Shown piece after piece: positions 1-11,236 of a stretch of 64,000 bases of DNA. The first letter of the stretch is position 1. Every line of letters starts with the position of its first letter. Origin of the DNA: Ambrosia x helenae (lineage: Eukaryota; Streptophyta; Magnoliopsida; Asterales; Asteraceae); NCBI GenBank assembly GCA_030844895.1, contig JAUTDX010007107.1, positions 124,001 to 188,000 of the forward strand. Reading direction: 5' to 3'. The notes under the pieces were generated by a model. That model was not told the origin of the DNA, searched no databases, and saw only the letters and a list, made by a program, of their open reading frames with translations. A program made the translations under genes and the position numbers.

Positions 1-459
1 TGAGTGTGTGTGTAGCCGTGTATATGTATGTATGAGTAGGAGGTTTCTTGCAAATCTTGCTAAGTCTTGTAATCTATCATAATCTTTATATAAGATCTTC
101 TTGCATGCATGTGTATACTTAGGCCATGATGGCTAGCTCTTTGTCTTGGATTTAAGTGGCCAAGGGCCGAAAATTATACAAGGGAGGGACAAGAGGTGGG
201 CATGCTTGTACTTGTGTGTTTTTCTTACAACTTTTGGCTTTTTGTAAAGCATGCTTTATACTAGGTTATAGATTATTATTATTAACACCATTTGCATGGA
301 TATTTTGTGGCCATAAGGCCGGCCCCTTTGTGGGTTTAGGTGGGGTCCACAACTCCAAATATTTACCCAATATTTGTTATGTTTAATCCCTCGTCGTTCG
401 GGTGTCGTTCGGGTATTTTTCGGGTTTTAATCACGCGTTATTCGGACATTAAAAATACC
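1..459. other. Noncoding DNA, probably body of a truncated LTR
   Basis: No credible gene is present. The stretch runs directly into the 451-bp repeat that ends in GTTACA at 910, so it is probably the upstream part of the same LTR, cut by the window edge. The right-hand copy of the repeat does not include this part, so the link is inferred. Confidence 0.4.
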
Positions 460-910
460 TTTGATAACCCTTAAATATAGTCTAATTTAAGCGTTGATTG
501 GTTATTTAGGCTTTTGCCGGGTGAGATTATGAGTTATACGCGTATCGGGTGCGGTACGCGCATTTTATTCGTTACCGGGAGATTTGTACAAGACGTTTTC
601 ACTTATGGTTTTGGAGTTCCAAAACTCATTATATTTTGTGAAAATACCCTTTATTTTATATCCTGGGTGTCTGGGATCCTTTTCGTTTATTTAATTATTA
701 CCGGGTAATTGCCAACGTCCATACCGGATAGTTATTTTGCTCATGATCCAATCATGTTTTTGCCATTAAACGTATGCATTTCTATGCATTATTTGAAAAT
801 TGCTATCTCCTAAGGCCTCGATAATTAAATCACACATAATTGCATTTAATTACGTTAATCATATATTAATTAATTTGTACGGAATTACCTTATTTTTGCC
901 GGTTGTTACA
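460..910. repeat. LTR 3' end, copy 1 of an identical 451-bp direct repeat
   Basis: By eye it matches 4602-5052 base for base. It ends in GGTTGTTACA, a typical Ty3/gypsy LTR terminus. The 64-codon open frame inside it occurs identically in both copies and resembles no protein I know, so I treat it as noncoding LTR. Identity over 451 bp implies a recent duplication or two LTRs of one young element. Confidence 0.7.
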
Positions 911-1268
911 TCTTTCAGGATAATAGTAGACGGGGAATAGTCTACGGTTCTAAGGAAAGCCTATGAAGAACATAAGTAGCGAAAATGCCAGCTAGGGGGT
1001 AGGCATGTAGATATTTCCCCTAGTTAACCAAAAGAATAGAATGACTCGAGTCACACTATGAAATCTAAGGCTTTCATATAATAAAAGTTTGAAGGTCGAG
1101 TAAAGAGATACAAACCCTTAAGTATATAGTACTAATCGTTAGACTATAGAATGTCAAAGGATTGAGCGGTGCTCACAGTTGATTAGATACATTAAGGTTC
1201 TTTGGTGTGACCAAAGCAACAACACAAGAAAGGTTTCAGGGACGAAACCTCTTTAAGGGGGGTAGACT
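911..1268 (+). mobile_element. Ty3/gypsy 3' internal remnant with polypurine tract
   Basis: No open frame is present. The end reads GGGACGAAACCTCTTTAAGG followed by more G and then TGTAACG. This is the usual arrangement of a Ty3/gypsy 3' untranslated region, purine-rich tract and 3' LTR start. Gag and pol are absent, so most of the element is deleted. Confidence 0.6.
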
Positions 1269-4200
1269 TGTAACGCCCCAAAACCATCCTTTCGTCTAAT
1301 TACACCATTAGGCGTGATTAGCAAAATAATAAAAGGAGACTCGAACAATAAGAACTTGGGTTATATTCAAATATGGAAATAACCTAGTTAATGTTATTAA
1401 TCTTAGAAATTAGCAAATAATATAAGAAGACTAGCTTGATTAGCTAGTTTTATAAGAAAATGACATTGGGGACTAGTGGAAGGACCATGGTTGCTAATGT
1501 GCCAAACTTGAAATTATTAATAAAGTTAAAACCATGAAAAACACACACAAGGTGTGTGTATATCGATTCATCAGGAGGTTTCAAAGCTCAAAACACATTC
1601 AAAACACATACATAAGAAGCTCATCCAATTCAGCCCCAAACCTTGCTAAAATCAAGAGCTCTTATCAATGCATGATGGAAATTATGATCATCTAGTGCTC
1701 TATTCATCTTAAGGTATCTCTAGAACTCTTTTGATTCATCAAAATCCATAGATTATGGAAGATGATAATTCTAGGGTTTTTTATAAAAACGTGAATTTTG
1801 AGCTTCTATTGGTTTCTATGTGTTAGTATACATTATAGAAACTATGAAACATGATAAAAAGTTATGTATTGTATGATTCATATGAATTAGGATGATACTT
1901 GAAGGTGTATGTAGTGGGTTTAACCCAAATGTTGAACTACACATGTATATGAAGAATCCTTGAACTAGTATGTGTTAACTTGTCATATAAATGCACAAAT
2001 TGATAAATTGAACTTGTAATGATGATTAATCAAACAAATGGTAAAGTTTGAGAAGTCCATAAGGCTTAGAATTCACTTGCAAAAAGGGTGCACATGAAGT
2101 GTTTGATAAAATGCTTACATGAAACTTAAATTAAGTTAAATTATGTAAAATTGTATGAAATTCGTCACTTTTGACAGCCCTAGGTAGTCATCTTGTGAAG
2201 GCCATATCTCATTCGTTATTGGGAGTTAGAAGACGAGCCTTATATCGTTGAAAAGCTTGTTGCACATATTACATTTCATATTTAGTCATGAGAAGCTAAT
2301 TCTGAGTTGTAGTGGGTCAAAACAGCATGATAAGTTAGTAAATTCGTGTTAACATCATGCTGTTTGGAACCATTTTATGTGCAGACCTGATCCTAGAAAA
2401 TTCATATAAAATCATAGAAAAATTGTTAGAAGGCGTACCATATACGCTTGCGAAGGTATTAAAGCCCTCTACGATCCATCTTTGAACATGTTAAGCTAGT
2501 TCGGATTTTAAATGGGTCAAAAGGGTCAAATACAGCAGCTATATAGAAAATCGCTGCACATTATTAATGTTGTAATTAATCAAAAAGGGGCATAAGATCA
2601 TATACATACTTGCTTTGGGCATGAAGTGTTGATTCTTAGGAACGTAGAGCACCTTATGTGATATACTTAAAGTGTTCAAAACCATTTATTACCTAGTTTT
2701 TATATGTAACTTCACTAATGGGTCAAAGGGTTAATGAATGGAAATATTCATGGAGCAAAAACTAGTTGTTTATTATATAGCATGCTTTGATGAAGAAGTG
2801 TGTGTGAATTCATAAGGTGTGATAGTCATGTTAATGGTTGACTAATCTAATCATCTTGTGGGTACAATATGGAAGTTTGACACCGACAAGCTAGGTAGGA
2901 GCTTGGAGAGGAACGGGTCGAACAAATACAAGTTCAAGCATGAAGCTCGCAAAGATACAAGGTAAGTAATGCTTACATCTTTTAGATTAGAATCACTTTG
3001 TAGGTGATGGTTAACTTTATAATTATGCACGAAAATTGAAAATGTGTGACCACAAATGGTGAAGAACCATGAAACGGGTCAAAACAAGTAGAATTATAAC
3101 AAGTGGTGAAAACCATGAAACGGGTCAAATGATTGAAGTTTTGTGATTGTATATTTATTTGAGGAAACCTTGGATTGATAAGAAAGGACCCCCATGGTAT
3201 AAACCATAATGGGTCAAATGGGTAAAAACAAGTTGAAACATACTTTGAGGGTAAAGCTTAGGTCATAAGGTTGACACGCCTAAAGCGTAGGCCTGGAATG
3301 GCCCAAACGAATCAAACAGTTATTCGGGTCAAGTAGTGTAGTCATTACCATTTGAACCGTGGGAATTTAATGTGTGTCGAGTAAGATTTCTTACAGGCAA
3401 GTATATTGAAAAAGGGGCACGTGATGCCAAGGATCATGGAAAAGAATTACAAGGTATGGAATGGGTCAACGCTATCCGGTAAGTCCGTAGTGTAGTGGGC
3501 GGCCTTTAAAAGAAGAATATTGGGGAAAATAACATACTTGTTGTGTGGTTATTAAATAGGTGAGTTGTTTAGTCAAACAAGTTTGATACGCGCCATAGGC
3601 GTGGCGCGTAGAAATAGCTAAAATGAGAAAAACAAAAGGAATGACTAAAACAATGTTCGTAGGTACATAAATGTTTTTATACATGTTTATAAGATAAAAA
3701 CAAAGGATTTAACCATGTAATAACACCTACGGGTGTTAAGGATAGAGGAATCACCTATAATGGTAAAATGGGAATTTGCAATTTGATCAGATGATTGAAT
3801 ATTAAACCGGGTCAAACTGACGTAAATCGGACGATAATCTTAGTCAAACAAATGTCACTTTAGTTGAAATACGATTCTTATGCTTTGAGAATGGTCAAAA
3901 TACGACTGTGACATGATTCTCATGCTTAAAAATCACCAAAGTTACATCAGAAGCTGTGAGCGGCCGCTCACAGAGACCGCGCGGCCGCTCACAGAGAACA
4001 GCCTGACAGCACGATCTTTTAAATTCCATATAAAATCGTAGAAAAATCGTTAGGAGGTGTTCTTTATATGCCTGGAAAGCTCTTTGAGCGTAGAACAATT
4101 CTTATTTGAAAGTCAAAGTCAGATTTTGGGTTTTCGAAGAGGTAAAAGTGACCCGAACAGCTGTTGCGCAAAGGTTGCAGCAGTTTGTTCTCCTAATATA

Positions 4201-4601
4201 GGGCCGTTTGGCCTAGTTCGTTCCGTTTCGACGTGTAACGACTATTATTCTATTTAAAATGTATTCTAGTAAAACCCACTAACCATTCTTTGTGTAATGG
4301 TGCTAGGTGAACATATGATGGAAGTCCCGGAGCAAGGATCAAGTCGCGAAAAGGGCCGAACACACCTGATCACTCATCAAGCTTCCGCATTAGACTTCAA
4401 AGAACTCCCGTTAAAACGCAAAATCTTAGTGTATGTTTTAACTATTAAAATGTAAAAAAAAAATTGGGAATCAAATATGTATTTGATCTTAATGGTTTGA
4501 GTTTATAATAAATATCAAAGTTTTAATCGGGAGTAGTTTAAGTAAGGTCAAAACTCGTAAGATTAGGCGTTAATCGCGTGATTACGGGTTAGGGTCTTAC
4601 A
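1269..4601 (+). mobile_element. Long Ty3/gypsy LTR (about 3.3 kb)
   Basis: It begins TGTAACGCCCC directly after a polypurine tract and ends GGGTCTTACA, giving 5'-TG...CA-3' ends. The length of 3333 bp would be large but is in the range known for some plant chromovirus LTRs. No coding frame is convincing. It abuts the truncated 451-bp repeat at 4602. No 5-bp target duplication is seen (AGACT before, TTTGA after), so it is a 3' LTR or a rearranged element rather than a clean solo LTR. Confidence 0.55.
3955..3998. repeat. Perfect 18-bp palindrome with partial repeat
   Basis: TGTGAGCGGCCGCTCACA is a perfect palindrome centred on a NotI site. A second GCGGCCGCTCACAGAGA follows about 20 bp later. 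It lies inside the long LTR. Its role is unknown; it may be a cruciform or protein site in the LTR or chance structure. Confidence 0.6.
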
Positions 4602-5052
4602 TTTGATAACCCTTAAATATAGTCTAATTTAAGCGTTGATTGGTTATTTAGGCTTTTGCCGGGTGAGATTATGAGTTATACGCGTATCGGGTGCGGTACG
4701 CGCATTTTATTCGTTACCGGGAGATTTGTACAAGACGTTTTCACTTATGGTTTTGGAGTTCCAAAACTCATTATATTTTGTGAAAATACCCTTTATTTTA
4801 TATCCTGGGTGTCTGGGATCCTTTTCGTTTATTTAATTATTACCGGGTAATTGCCAACGTCCATACCGGATAGTTATTTTGCTCATGATCCAATCATGTT
4901 TTTGCCATTAAACGTATGCATTTCTATGCATTATTTGAAAATTGCTATCTCCTAAGGCCTCGATAATTAAATCACACATAATTGCATTTAATTACGTTAA
5001 TCATATATTAATTAATTTGTACGGAATTACCTTATTTTTGCCGGTTGTTACA
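4602..5052. repeat. LTR 3' end, copy 2 of the 451-bp direct repeat
   Basis: Same sequence as 460-910, ending GGTTGTTACA. Its upstream part is replaced by the end of the long LTR at 4601, so this LTR is truncated on its left side, most simply by a nested insertion or recombination between elements. Confidence 0.7.
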
Positions 5053-6798
5053 CTTATCTCCAAATAACAACAACAACTAACATATAACATTTATGGAACG
5101 ATGTTGTTCGTTTTTTTTTTAACTCGACGAAGACAGCAACAACATGTAATAACCATCATCATTCCATAATAATCAAACTCAACTCTCACCTAATATCCTC
5201 ATAACCATCCTAATTAATGAATTAAACACCCAACCAACCCATCTCACTTATAAATACACTCCTCTCCACCTTTTAACCTCTTGTTCATCCATAATCTCCC
5301 TAAAACACTCTCTAATCTTCAAGTTTATTGAGCAAACTTTCTGAAAACATAATCAGTAAGTTCTAAGCTCAAAGTTGCTCTATTCTTCTAATTTTCCTTC
5401 TCTTTTCTATCCAAAACTCCTTGGAGAACCCTCTAGGATCTTCCCCATATTTATCCATAGAAGTGTGATAAGGGTATAGCACATAAAAGAGGTCCCAAAT
5501 GGGTTTGTTTTTTGAATTGTTTTTATATCCTAAGAATGTTTGTTGTGAAGGAACCAACCAAGTCTACTAACAATCTAATGTTAGGGAGATTTGTGCTATG
5601 GTATTGGGTGACAAAGGAGAGTCAAGACTCATCCAAATCAGTTCCCAAACTTTACTTAAACTTCTTAGTTATACTATATAATAATATAAACATATACTCT
5701 CAAGTTTCTATCTTACTATCTTATTAACAATCCTTGGAAGGTTTGTGGTTACACCCTATCTTACCAACTCTCTTGACCCTTATTGTGCTACGGATTTATC
5801 CACACTAGAAAGGAAAAATCCCATGTCCAAAACCCACGTTTACCTCATAAGCGAAGTGGTTATGACATGAACTTATCAATCAGATTCACATTCCTAACCT
5901 TATACCATCCGAATCATCTATGATGATTTTGTGCTTGGTCGAACTTATTCTCATGACCATCCGGAGGCAAAGGCGATTTGTGTTTTGGTTTGCCTAAAAG
6001 GCTTGCATGATTCTCTTTAACCTATAATCTAAACTCGAACCTAAGACCCTCTAATTCTTAATTCTAGTTAATCGGATCTAAAAGCTTAATCTTCCAAGAC
6101 TTACTTTTTGGAACTCTATCAAGACGCACCCAAAGTGAGTTCATACTTGTCCCCCTTTTATTCTTTATTCTTTGGGGTTCAACATGTATCACTATCAAAA
6201 CTTAAACGATTTCATACTCTTAAAACTATTATGCTCAATCTAAATGCTCATATGCTATGCCATGCTAGAATTTAAAGTCTTACATACAAATGTACGATTA
6301 GTTGACAACCCACCTTACATGTATAGCACTATAGGTTGACACGTCGCCCCCTTTATGGGTCATGATAAGAAGAAGTCTTTTGTGTTATCGAGTGTTGTTG
6401 CCGTTTGTATGGTTCTACGTGCATATGCCTATAACATGATGATTCGAGTAGACTTTCCTATACTATGTACTTAGACTCAAAACTAGTATGCTCACCAATG
6501 CTTTATGTGTTGAGGATATTTTATACATGTTGCAGGAAATGTTTAATGGAGGTTTATCAAGAAAACTACTTAGGAATGGACTAGAAACTCTCAACTAGTT
6601 AATTTTTCTATGTTTTGATGTTGTATTTTCCTTTTCATGAGACAATTTGTATTCTGTTATCTTTTAGACAAATGTTTATGCTATGAATGAAATTTTATCT
6701 TTAAATTATATTGTCACGAATTCTAGTGTCATGAAGTCTTTGAACAATCTAACCCAAGTCTCGCCCTGATGTATTCCGCCATTAGTTGGGGTGTGACA
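5053..6798 (+). mobile_element. LTR of a second Ty3/gypsy family, 5' end missing
   Basis: The right end reads TTAGTTGGGGTGTGACA, nearly the same terminus as the solo LTR at 37745-39206 read on its minus strand. A TATA-like TATAAATAC near 5251 and CT-rich leader sequence fit plus-strand orientation. No matching left terminus is found; it seems cut at the 5052 junction. The short open frames inside have no recognisable protein similarity. Confidence 0.5.
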
Positions 6799-6829
6799 TA
6801 TAATATAAGCTTTCGACCACATCTTAATA

Positions 6830-7711
6830 CTAGATTATCCCCCGGGTGCTTCCCGGGTCAGACAAATCTAATTTATAAAGTGATAAAATATGTGTAACGT
6901 AAAAGAAATATGTTGTTTTTTTTCAGGATTTTGTTTAAAGGGTCAACACTCGATAACTCATAAAACCTACTTCTTATTCAACGTGTACTTATCTTGCTTG
7001 AGTGAAGTATTTGTACAACTTTGTCACTTTCTCAAGACATTCTGAAGATGTGATGTGATCTAAACCTGTAAAAAAACAACAAAATTATATCAAATGATAT
7101 GTCATGGCGATGATTGATTTAAGAGGCGTGCATGATGGGGTGATTAATTATCACTTATCAGCTACAGATTTACTTGGTGTCTAAGAATCATACGCTACAT
7201 CTAACCGGTTTAGCAACATTTGTAATCAATGTTCTTAACAACACCAATAAAAAAAACTAGATTCTTACCAAACTGACTACATTTGTGAATGTATACGTAG
7301 TTAGTGACTTGAATTATCTTAACATTATTATCTGTTAAGTAGGTTTAAAAACATATATATTATCTTAACATTATTAGTGACTTGAATAGACATGATTAAT
7401 GAATTACCTAAACACATTGTGTTTTTTTCTGCATTAACAAAAACTCACAATTTTTTTTTTTTACCTTTTTTTTTGTATAGCATTACAGTGCTCGTTGGAA
7501 AGATAATAAAACGTTCGTTGATTTGGTGTATTTTTTTTTAAAACGTCGTATATAAATGTTACTAACGTTTAAAAATTACGGGGGGTGGGTAAGGAAAGGG
7601 TGAAGATAAAAATATAATTAAAAAAATAGAGGGAAATCAATGGGTGTGAAGGCTAACACGTTACGTGTCACACCTATTTTCATTTATTTTATATATAGAT
7701 ATAGATATAGA
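6830..7711 (-). mobile_element. Non-autonomous Helitron (family 1)
   Basis: On the minus strand it starts with TC at 7711 and ends with a GC-rich hairpin (CCCGGG, loop, CCCGGG) about 10 nt before a terminal CTAG at 6830. It lies between host A and T, as Helitrons do. The related repeat at 52855-53110 reads straight through (CTTAATATGTTTGCC) and so gives the empty site. There is no Rep/helicase frame. It shares internal sequence with copies at 36184, 40392 and 41602. Confidence 0.8.
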
Positions 7712-7737
7712 TGTTGGCCATACCATTTTTACATCAC

Positions 7738-7740
<3 letters not shown>

Positions 7741-7817
<77 letters not shown>
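7741..7817. repeat. (AAT)n microsatellite
   Basis: About 25 AAT units with one interruption. It makes poly-Asn and poly-Leu open frames in six-frame translation that are artefacts. Confidence 0.95.
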
Positions 7818-7823
<6 letters not shown>

Positions 7824-7999
7824 CCTTTGCATGTTCCTATAGTTATGTGCATGTTCTTAAAAATTACTTTAATGTTCTTATGTATCCCCCATAAATGAAG
7901 GATTCCAACGTCATACCTAACGCGTCACCTTGGCTTTGTTTTTGGCCATTTGACTTTTCCTCATTTGAAACATTTTCTCATTTCCTAGTTATCTAAATT

Positions 8000-8535
8000 G
8001 AGTTAACTATCAATTTCGTACCTAAGGTTTGGTTTAATTTGCTGTTTCAGTCTTTTTTTTTTTTGCAATAGAACCCCTGAGTTTGGATTTTGGTGTTACT
8101 TCTGTCCATTTCACTAACTTGATTAAAATCTGACATTAAGTCAAGGATAGTTTTGTCCTTTTGCAATTTAAAATTCTAATAAAAAAAATATTTTTATTTT
8201 TCCTAAATAAAATCAACCTTTACCCCCTCCCCCCCTCTCTCTCTCTCTCTCATGCGCGCGCGCTCTCTTTCTTTCTCTCTGTTCATGTTCAGCAGCACAC
8301 CCTGAAACCCATCTCCTCCACCACCGTCTTCCTCTTCCCTCACCTTGAACCCACCACCGTACCTCAACCCTCCACCACCACCACCTCCCACATCTCAACC
8401 TCCTCTCTCCCTGAAACCCATCCCTCTCCCTGAAACCCTCACCACCACCGCCTCCCACCCCCTCTCTATCTCTTTCTCTCTCTCTGTTCAGCAAGAGATC
8501 TCTCACCCCCATCATCAATCACCTCCTTCCTTATA

Positions 8536-8594
<59 letters not shown>

Positions 8595-9362
8595 CAGGTT
8601 CCTGTTGAAAAGTATCTCGATTGAGGTTAAAGAACAGCTTAGAAACTCAAAGTTATCATCCTTTCTTCTTGGTCCAATTCAGGTGCAGGGTTTTGTTCTT
8701 GAGATATGAACTAGGGTGGAAAATAGGTAGAAGGTTGGGCAGTCGTGGTGGAGAAGAGGTTCCGGTGGAGAGTTGTGGTGGTCGGTTGGTTTCAATGGAG
8801 GGCTCGATGGTGGTTAAGTGGGTAGAGGTAGTGATGCTCGTGGGTGAATGTAGACGGTGGAGTCAGGATGGTGGTGGTTACAGTGAAGGTAGTGGTGGTT
8901 AAGGTGGTGGACGTGGTGGTGGCGGTTATTAGCACCATCCAAATCCATGGGGGTTTCAACAAGAACAAACTGAGCATTTAGTGTTTGGTGGCTACATGAT
9001 ACTTCTTCAACTGGGGTCGGTATATTTTGCAGAGAATGGTAGTGGTGTTATGTATGTAGAGAAAGAGAGAGATAGAGAGAGATAGGTGGGTTTAACAATT
9101 AGGGGTTCGTAAAAGGGGGAAAATGAATAGAAACATATTATTATTAAAATAATCATAATAGATGAAAGGTATAAATTGCCCCTAATTTAAATAGGCAAAA
9201 TGACAAGGCTACCCCTGAATTAACATCGACTTTTTAACCGATTTAGTGAAATTTACAAAAATATCACTCAAATCCAAACCGCAGGGGTTCTATTGCAAAA
9301 AAAAAAAGGGATTGAAGCAACAAACTGGACCAAACATTAGGGACAAAATTGGCAGTTAATTC
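8000..9362. mobile_element. Non-autonomous Mutator-like element
   Basis: Long terminal inverted repeats extend roughly 150 bp: GAGTTAACTATCAATTT at the left and GAATTAACTGCCAATTT at the right (reverse complement). A 10-bp target duplication with one mismatch flanks it (TATCTAAATT, TATCTAATTT). The related repeat near 53090 has the target once, uninterrupted. The interior (8220-9110) is rich in CT and GGT repeats and contains an (AAT)n tract. No frame has recognisable domains, although such an interior could be captured gene sequence. Confidence 0.75.
8536..8594. repeat. (AAT)n microsatellite
   Basis: About 19 trinucleotide units inside the Mutator-like element at 8000-9362. Confidence 0.95.
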
Positions 9363-9371
9363 TATCTAATT

Positions 9372-9765
9372 TTTAAACTATCAGCACTTTATAATTAGAG
9401 TAAAAGGCCAAATTCGTCCCTGAAAAATAACCCGAAGAACACCTCTAGTGTAAATGAAACTGTTTACGCATTTTTTTTAATGACCAACAAATCAAATCCG
9501 AGCACTCTCGGGGCACCCTTTAAACAAATTCAAGTGCTCCGAGAGTACGTGAGTTGTCAAACACGAATTTCGGGGAAAATCCGGTAACCCACCCGCCCGT
9601 ATTCATGACGATGAAATCATCGGTAAAACCTGTCTGGCTCAAGAATCGAACCCAGGATCCCAGAGCCTCCTATCATTGCTCACCAATATCTCCATAGTAC
9701 ACTGTAACGGTATTGACGAAACGGTTTACACCTATATAAACAATAAATATACACGCAAAAACAAT
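9372..9765. other. Noncoding DNA with tRNA-like B-box remnant
   Basis: The left 20 bases continue the old host repeat. On the minus strand, near 9650, the stretch reads GGGTTCGATTCTTGAGCC, close to a pol III B box, so a SINE or tRNA-derived remnant is possible. No A box or target duplication was found. No gene seen. Confidence 0.3.
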
Positions 9766-10501
9766 TTATCTATACTATCTTATAATATATTTCACAAAGA
9801 CCTCTTAAAATTTAAGTTTTACAAGCATCATTCCTTAGAGTACAACACACAATGCATATGCTAACTACTTTTTGCGGGCAAATATGTCTTTTATACAATA
9901 CTTACACATTTTCCCCTCAACTTTACTCAATTTTTTTATTTAAATAACAATTACACTTTTCACCCTTATTTTAACCAACCACGCTCACGATTTTTAAATG
10001 TCCATATATATACTATTTTATAATACATTTCACAATGACCTCTTAAAATTTAAGTTTTACAAGCATAATTCCTTAGAGTACAACACACAATGCATATGTT
10101 AACTACTTTTTGAGGTCAAATATGTCTTTTATACAATACTTACACATTTTCCCCTCAACTTTACTCAACTTTTTTTTTTAAATAACAATTACACTTTTCA
10201 CCCTTATTTTAACCAACTACCCCCACGATTTTTAAATGTCCATAATTTTTTTATACGTTAATATTTTCCTAATATTATTACACCGTATAAACGAACATTT
10301 TTTTCTCTTTAATTTGAGTATAGTATTGCTATAGTTTTTTTTTTAATTTAAAAATGATATGTTATGGTTAAGTAATATCCGAAACGAAAACAAATTAAAA
10401 TGAACCGAAATCATCTATACTATATTATAGTACATTTCTTATTGACATCTTAAATTTAAATTGCTTAAAGTACAACATACAATACACATGTTAACTAAAT
10501 G

Positions 10502-10638
10502 TGTCGGAACCATATTTACCACATGTGGAGGTTTCACCTGGGGAGATCCCCATTCCAGGTGGAATGGGTAATCAGTACAGGCTGGCCCAGGGTGTTAGCC
10601 GGAGCTCCACCGGTTGCACCACCTACCGTTAAAAAAAA
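10502..10638 (+). mobile_element. Short retroposon (truncated LINE or SINE)
   Basis: It has an A-rich 3' end and a direct repeat AACTAAATG at 10493-10501. The right copy of that repeat is split by the MITE at 10645-11082 (AACTAA, MITE, TAAATG). The related Helitron copy at 43289-43825 lacks this segment. The source family is not identified. Confidence 0.6.
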
Positions 10639-10644
10639 AACTAA

Positions 10645-11082
10645 GAGCATGTTTGGCTCTCCTTATTTCCACCTCCTTATAACTTATAACTTTTTCAAAA
10701 AATTAATAAGTTACAAAAAGTGTTTGGCAAAAGGAAAAGGACTTTTTGTTTTAATTTTTTGTAAGACTATGATAAGTTGGTTTGGAAAAGTAAGGAATAA
10801 GTGACTTTTTGAACCTCCTTATAACTTATTAGATGGTTATTTAACTACATGCCCTTATTATATCCTTACACATTCCCTCCTTATACCCTTTTTGGTCATT
10901 TTACCTAAATAAGTTAAACCAAACACTTTTTTACAAACTAACTTATCAACTTATTGTTTTTCCCCACCACATAAGCTAATCTAAACAATTTTTTAAAAGC
11001 TCTTTTTTAAAAAGTCATAAGTTAATAAGTTTTTTTAACAAAAAGTCCTTTTTGCCTCAAATAAGTTCATCCAAACATGCCC
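10645..11082. mobile_element. Tourist-like MITE (PIF/Harbinger type)
   Basis: Terminal inverted repeats are GAGCATGTTTGG at the left and GGGCATGTTTGG at the right (reverse complement). The target duplication is TAA on both sides. It sits in the right target duplication of the retroposon at 10502. Noncoding. Confidence 0.75.
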
Positions 11083-11129
11083 TAAATGTTGTTTCCCGTC
11101 GCAACACGCGGGTATCTGACTAGTTTGAG

Positions 11130-11138
11130 TATAAATAT
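11130..11138 (+). promoter_or_regulatory. Candidate TATA box of the nardilysin-like gene
   Basis: TATAAATAT lies 98 bp upstream of the ATG at 11237 and 6 bp downstream of a Helitron 3' end. Spacing suits a transcription start around 11160-11170. The start site itself cannot be seen. Confidence 0.5.
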
Positions 11139-11236
11139 CTAATCTAGTAGGGCACTATTAGAGTCGTTTACCACATTTCCAAGCAAACTTAACATCATAA
11201 CCCACACATCAACGGCTGCACTCTGTACCTCCATCA

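Larger units (their letters stand above)
9766..11123 (+). mobile_element. Helitron family 2 with repeated 5' ends
   Basis: The 3' end has a hairpin (CCCG...CGGG) followed by TATCTGACTAG at 11123 and then host T. Helitron-type 5' starts (TCTATACTAT, preceded by A) occur at 9766 and 10414, and a third copy of the 5' unit begins near 10006; 9766-10243 is a tandem repeat of about 238 bp. The shortest complete unit is 10414-11123. A related inverted copy lies at 43289-43825. The interior holds a retroposon and a MITE, listed separately. Confidence 0.65.

Noticed and set aside
3955..3998. NotI palindrome as cloning vector contamination
   Set aside because: The sequence around it is continuous plant LTR with no vector features.
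514..4850. Two identical 64-residue frames (514-708 and 4656-4850)
   Set aside because: They lie in the duplicated LTR end, have no known domain and are better explained as noncoding repeat.
7661..7898. Open frames with long Asn or Leu runs
   Set aside because: They are translations of an (AAT)n microsatellite; the same holds near 58400-58760.
8161..8980. Overlapping frames rich in Pro, Ser, Arg or Gly
   Set aside because: They come from simple CT and GGT repeats in a transposon, with equal open length on both strands and no domain.
9600..9670. Possible tRNA gene on the minus strand
   Set aside because: Only a B-box-like stretch is present; no cloverleaf or A box could be drawn.
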